A DNA stretch of 17,072 bases, from positions 1 to 17,072 of the forward strand of contig LWDJ01000043.1 of NCBI GenBank assembly GCA_002083435.1, in the 5' to 3' direction. Below the pieces are notes generated by a model. It was not told where the DNA came from. It made no database searches and worked only from the letters and a program-made list of their open reading frames with translations. Shown here in pieces: positions 14,045 through 17,072 of the stretch. Every line of letters starts with the position of its first letter. Positions within the stretch are counted from its first letter, which is position 1. Origin of the DNA: Proteobacteria bacterium SG_bin6 (GTDB taxonomy: Bacteria > Pseudomonadota > Alphaproteobacteria > Sphingomonadales > Sphingomonadaceae). Made by a program: the position numbers and the translations under genes.

Positions 14045-15654
14045 TGGCCACCGCCATTTCCGCCAACAAGGCCGAGTTGATCGCGATCGCCGATGCCGTC
14101 GCCAAGGAAAAGCTGATCGATCGCATGATCGTGATCGAGGCGATGGAAGACGCGATCCAGCGCGCGGCCCGCGCGCGCTATGGCGCGGAGAATGACATTC
14201 GCGCCAAGCTCGATCCGCAGTCGGGCGATCTGCGGCTGTGGCGCGTGGTCGAAGTGGTCGAGGCGGTCGACGATTATTTCAAGCAGGTCTCGGTGGTCGA
14301 CGCGCAGAAGCTGCAAAAGGGCGCGAGCGTGGGCGATTTCATCGTCGATCCGCTGCCGCCGATCGAATTCGGCCGCATCGCCGCGCAGGCGGCGAAGCAG
14401 GTGATCTTCCAGAAGGTCCGCGACGCCGAGCGCGAGCGCCAGTTCGAGGAATTCAAGGACCGCGTCGGCGAAATCATCACCGGCGTGGTGAAGCGCGTGG
14501 AATTCGGCCATGTCGTTGTCGACTTGGGCCGCGCCGAAGGCGTGATCCGGCGTGATCAGCAGATCCCGCGCGAAGTGGTGCGCGTGAACGATCGCGTCCG
14601 CTCGCTGATCCTCTCGGTGCGCCGGGAAAACCGGGGGCCGCAGATCTTCCTCAGCCGCGCGCACCCTGATTTCATGAAGAAGCTGTTCGCGCAGGAAGTG
14701 CCCGAGATTTACGACGGCATCATCGAGATCAAGGCCGCCGCGCGCGATCCGGGCAGCCGCGCCAAGATCGGCGTGATCAGCCATGACAGCTCGATCGACC
14801 CGGTCGGCGCGTGCGTCGGCATGAAGGGCAGCCGCGTGCAGGCGGTGGTGCAGGAACTGCAGGGCGAGAAGATCGACATCATCCCCTGGTCGCCCGACAC
14901 CGCGACCTTCGTGGTGAACGCGCTCCAGCCGGCCAATGTCAGCCGCGTCGTGCTCGACGAGGAAGAAGACCGGATTGAGGTGGTGGTGCCCGACGATCAG
15001 TTGTCGCTGGCGATCGGGCGGCGCGGGCAGAATGTGCGGCTCGCGAGCCAGCTCACCGCCAAGGCGATCGACATTCTGACCGAGGCGGACGCGAGCGAGA
15101 AGCGCCAGCGCGAGTTCATCGAACGCTCCGAAATGTTCCAGAACGAGCTCGATGTGGACGAGACGCTGGCGCAGCTGCTGGTCGCCGAGGGCTTCGGGAA
15201 CCTGGAAGAAGTCGCTTATGTCGAGGTCGATGAAATCGCCTCGATCGAGGGCCTCGACGAGGAAATCGCCGCCGAGCTGCAAAGCCGCGCCCAGGAAGCG
15301 CTCGATCGCCGCGAGGAAGCCGCGCGCGAGGAGCGCCGGGCGCTGGGCGTCGAGGATGCGCTCGCCGACATTCCGCATCTGACCGAGGCGATGCTGGTCA
15401 CGCTCGGCAAGGCGGGGATCAAGACGCTCGACGATCTCGCCGATCTCGCGACCGACGAACTGGTGCAGCGCAAGCGCGCCGAGCCGCGCCGCCGCGGCGA
15501 AGATGCGCCGCGCCGCGAGAGCCGGAGCGAGGACAAGGGCGGCATCCTGGCGGAATATGGCCTGAACGAGGATCAGGGCAACGAGATCATCATGGCCGCC
15601 CGCGCTCACTGGTTCGCCGATGAGGAGGACGCGCATGCGGACTCCGAACAATGA
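14044..15654 (+). CDS. nusA: Transcription termination/antitermination factor NusA
   Basis: NusA binds RNA polymerase and nascent RNA, modulating pausing, termination and antitermination. The 536-residue protein shows, in order, the N-terminal polymerase-binding domain (1-135), an S1 domain (about 139-203, GEIITGVVKRVEFGHVVVDL), KH1 (GACVGMKGSRVQAVVQELQG, 255-274), KH2 (AIGRRGQNVRLASQL, 323-337), and two C-terminal acidic-type repeats (about 365-425 and 440-525) separated by a charged linker. These C-terminal repeats are found in proteobacterial NusA. The ATG overlaps the rimP stop by one base. The 3' end overlaps the start of the YlxR-L7Ae gene by 20 bases. Confidence 0.98.
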   Translation: MATAISANKAELIAIADAVAKEKLIDRMIVIEAMEDAIQRAARARYGAENDIRAKLDPQSGDLRLWRVVEVVEAVDDYFKQVSVVDAQKLQKGASVGDFIVDPLPPIEFGRIAAQAAKQVIFQKVRDAERERQFEEFKDRVGEIITGVVKRVEFGHVVVDLGRAEGVIRRDQQIPREVVRVNDRVRSLILSVRRENRGPQIFLSRAHPDFMKKLFAQEVPEIYDGIIEIKAAARDPGSRAKIGVISHDSSIDPVGACVGMKGSRVQAVVQELQGEKIDIIPWSPDTATFVVNALQPANVSRVVLDEEEDRIEVVVPDDQLSLAIGRRGQNVRLASQLTAKAIDILTEADASEKRQREFIERSEMFQNELDVDETLAQLLVAEGFGNLEEVAYVEVDEIASIEGLDEEIAAELQSRAQEALDRREEAAREERRALGVEDALADIPHLTEAMLVTLGKAGIKTLDDLADLATDELVQRKRAEPRRRGEDAPRRESRSEDKGGILAEYGLNEDQGNEIIMAARAHWFADEEDAHADSEQ

Positions 15655-16366
15655 GACGCGCGGGCTAGTCACCAACGCGGTCGAGCCGGCGGATGACCCC
15701 ATCCGCCGCTGCATCCTGTCGGGCGAACGCGCGCCGCGCGGCGGGTTGCTGCGCCTCGCGCTCGCGCCCGACGGGCAGATTCTGCCCGATCTGCGGGCGA
15801 AGGCCCCGGGGCGGGGGGCGTGGATCGGCGTCGCGCGCGCCGAGCTTGATGCAGCACTCGCCAAGGGCAAGCTGAAGGGCGCGCTCGCCCGCGCGTTCAA
15901 GACGGGCGAGTTCACCATTCCCGCCGATCTTTCCGAACGGATCGCGCAGGGGCTCGAACAGCTTTTCCGCGACCGGCTGGGGCTGGAGGCACGCGCCGGC
16001 GCGCTGGTGATCGGCGGCGAGCGGATCGAGCGCGCCGCGCGCGAGGGCAAGCTGCAACTGCTGCTCCACGCGAGCGATGCCGGCGCCGATGGCCGCCGCC
16101 GGCTCGACCAGGCCTGGCGCGTGGGGAGCGACCGGGAAGGCAGCGATCTCAAGGGGCTAGTGCTGACGTTTCCGCGCCCTATATTGTCGATGGCGCTGGG
16201 GCGCGAAAATGTGGTATCCCTTGGGATCACAGACCCCGGCGCGGCCCGGCGGTTGCGCGATGCGCTCGACCGCTGGCTGCACTTTATCGGACCCCCGCCC
16301 GTGAGCCCGGCTTGCGAAACCCCCTCGCAAGGCGCATCGGCTGTGGCCCAAGCCGCGCATGATTGA
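15635..16366 (+). CDS. YlxR (DUF448)/L7Ae fusion, RNA-binding protein of the nusA operon
   Basis: A 243-residue protein with two nucleic-acid-binding parts. The YlxR/DUF448 domain (about 20-95) has RRCILSGERAPRGGLLRLAL with Cys26, PDG, and the diagnostic PGRGAWI (58-64). The L7Ae-like domain (about 105-215) carries LGLEARAGALVIGGERIERAA and KLQLLLHASDAG, the kink-turn-binding fold. Separate ylxR and ylxQ genes sit here in Firmicutes, while fused forms are common in alphaproteobacteria. Start choice: ATG 15635 with AGGAGG six bases upstream; the ATG at 15620 would include the Shine-Dalgarno itself. Role inferred: RNA-linked regulation or RNase P-type interactions, as shown for YlxR elsewhere. 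Confidence 0.93.
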   Translation: MRTPNNETRGLVTNAVEPADDPIRRCILSGERAPRGGLLRLALAPDGQILPDLRAKAPGRGAWIGVARAELDAALAKGKLKGALARAFKTGEFTIPADLSERIAQGLEQLFRDRLGLEARAGALVIGGERIERAAREGKLQLLLHASDAGADGRRRLDQAWRVGSDREGSDLKGLVLTFPRPILSMALGRENVVSLGITDPGAARRLRDALDRWLHFIGPPPVSPACETPSQGASAVAQAAHD

Positions 16367-16385
16367 AGGACGTTAGAGCGACTCG

Positions 16386-17072
16386 ATGAGCGATACCGAC
16401 AACGACAAGCCGAAACTGGGTATGCGCCAGCCGCTGGGCCTGAAGCGCACGGTGGAAACGGGCAAGGTGAAGCAGAGCTTCAGCCATGGCCGTTCGAACA
16501 CCGTGGTGGTCGAGGTCAAGCGCCGCCGCATCCTGGGTCGCCCGGGCGAGGCCGAGGCGCCCGTCGAGGAAGCGCGCGCCGCGCCCGCGCCGGCTGCCGC
16601 CCCCGCGCGTCCCGCCGCCCCCAGCCGCGCGCCCGTGGCGCCCGCCGGTCGTCCGCTGAACGACGCCACCGCCCGCCGCGAGCTGCAGGAAAAGCTGCTG
16701 CGCGAGGCCGAGGAGGCCCGGCTCACTGCACTCGAGGAAGCGCGACGCCGCGAGGAGCGCGAGCGCGCCGAGGAAGAGGCGCGCCGTGCCGAGGAATCGC
16801 GCCGTCGTGCCGAGGAAGAGGCACAGCCCGCGCCCGCGCCCGCGCCCGAGCCGGTCGCGGAAGTCGCCGCGCCGGTCGAGACGCCGGCCCCGGTGGAGGC
16901 GGCCCTCGCGCCCGCCGAGCCGATCATGCTGCAGCCCGATGCGTCGCTCCCCGCGCCGCGGCGATTCACGCCGGTCCAGCGTCAACAGCCGATCCGCAAG
17001 CCGGAGCCCAAGCCCGAGGCCGCTCCTGCCGCCGCCGCGCCAGCCCCGGCCGCGACGCCCAGCGCCCCCGCG
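16386..17072 (+). CDS. infB: Translation initiation factor IF-2, N-terminal part (cut by the window)
   Basis: The first 229 residues of IF-2, the GTPase that places initiator tRNA on the 30S subunit. The N-terminal motif LGLKRTVETGKVKQSFSHGR (18-37) followed by VVVEVKRRR is the IF-2-associated domain seen in alphaproteobacteria. A long Ala/Pro/Glu/Arg-rich linker follows, with a coiled-coil-like run of Glu/Arg/Ala around residues 95-140. The G domain and C-terminal domains lie beyond the window. The start is the ATG at 16386, 19 bases after the YlxR-L7Ae stop; GAAGGA is distant and GAG (16376-16378) is weak, so coupling with upstream translation is likely. Confidence 0.96.
   Translation, partial: MSDTDNDKPKLGMRQPLGLKRTVETGKVKQSFSHGRSNTVVVEVKRRRILGRPGEAEAPVEEARAAPAPAAAPARPAAPSRAPVAPAGRPLNDATARRELQEKLLREAEEARLTALEEARRREERERAEEEARRAEESRRRAEEEAQPAPAPAPEPVAEVAAPVETPAPVEAALAPAEPIMLQPDASLPAPRRFTPVQRQQPIRKPEPKPEAAPAAAAPAPAATPSAPA

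Noticed and set aside
13783..16230. An 815-codon open frame on the minus strand
   Set aside because: It runs antisense to rimP, nusA and the YlxR-L7Ae gene, all of which have firm family motifs; its translation is low-complexity.

Overview
The window looks like chromosomal DNA of a high-GC alphaproteobacterium, most likely Sphingomonas or a close relative. This is an inference from three things: roughly two-thirds GC in the housekeeping genes, the rimP-nusA-ylxR/L7Ae-infB order with an alphaproteobacterial IF-2 N-terminus, and GC-rich paired hairpin repeats of the kind common in sphingomonads. No tRNA, rRNA, CRISPR array, insertion sequence or phage gene was seen, and no gene-free stretch exceeds 300 bases.

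Layout. (1) 1-2901, plus strand: the 3' part of a thiolase, an SDR dehydrogenase of 3-hydroxyacyl-CoA type, a DUF1993 protein and a broken hotdog thioesterase. Two inverted hairpin-repeat pairs (about 1150-1264 and 2831-2925) lie in the gaps. (2) 2955-6046, minus strand: an OmpR-type winged-helix regulator with a degenerate receiver, then an AMP-forming acyl-CoA ligase, then a crotonase-family protein. With region 1 this supplies activation, hydration/isomerisation, dehydrogenation and thiolysis, so the left third reads as an acyl-CoA (beta-oxidation-like) locus. (3) 6144-8094, minus strand: a tightly coupled trio of a 51-residue peptide, a 311-residue beta-domain/HEAT-like protein and a 289-residue cupin-like/HEAT-like protein. 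I cannot assign a function. It is the best candidate here for an undescribed system. (4) 8203-9014, plus strand: two overlapping PaaI-type hotdog thioesterases, divergent from region 3 across a gap with two palindromes. (5) About 9040-10190: a lower-GC patch with convergent genes for an NAD(P)H-type FMN reductase and a GFA-family zinc protein, probably acquired. (6) 10242-13382: divergent genes for a PQQ-type sugar dehydrogenase lipoprotein and an exported S9 prolyl-oligopeptidase-family peptidase. (7) 13508 to the end, plus strand: rimP, nusA, a YlxR-L7Ae fusion and the 5' part of infB, the conserved transcription/translation operon, preceded by a strong leader hairpin.

The housekeeping and beta-oxidation calls are firm. 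The peptide/HEAT/cupin trio, the CtrA-like sites at the regulator start and the promoter calls are inferences from sequence pattern alone.
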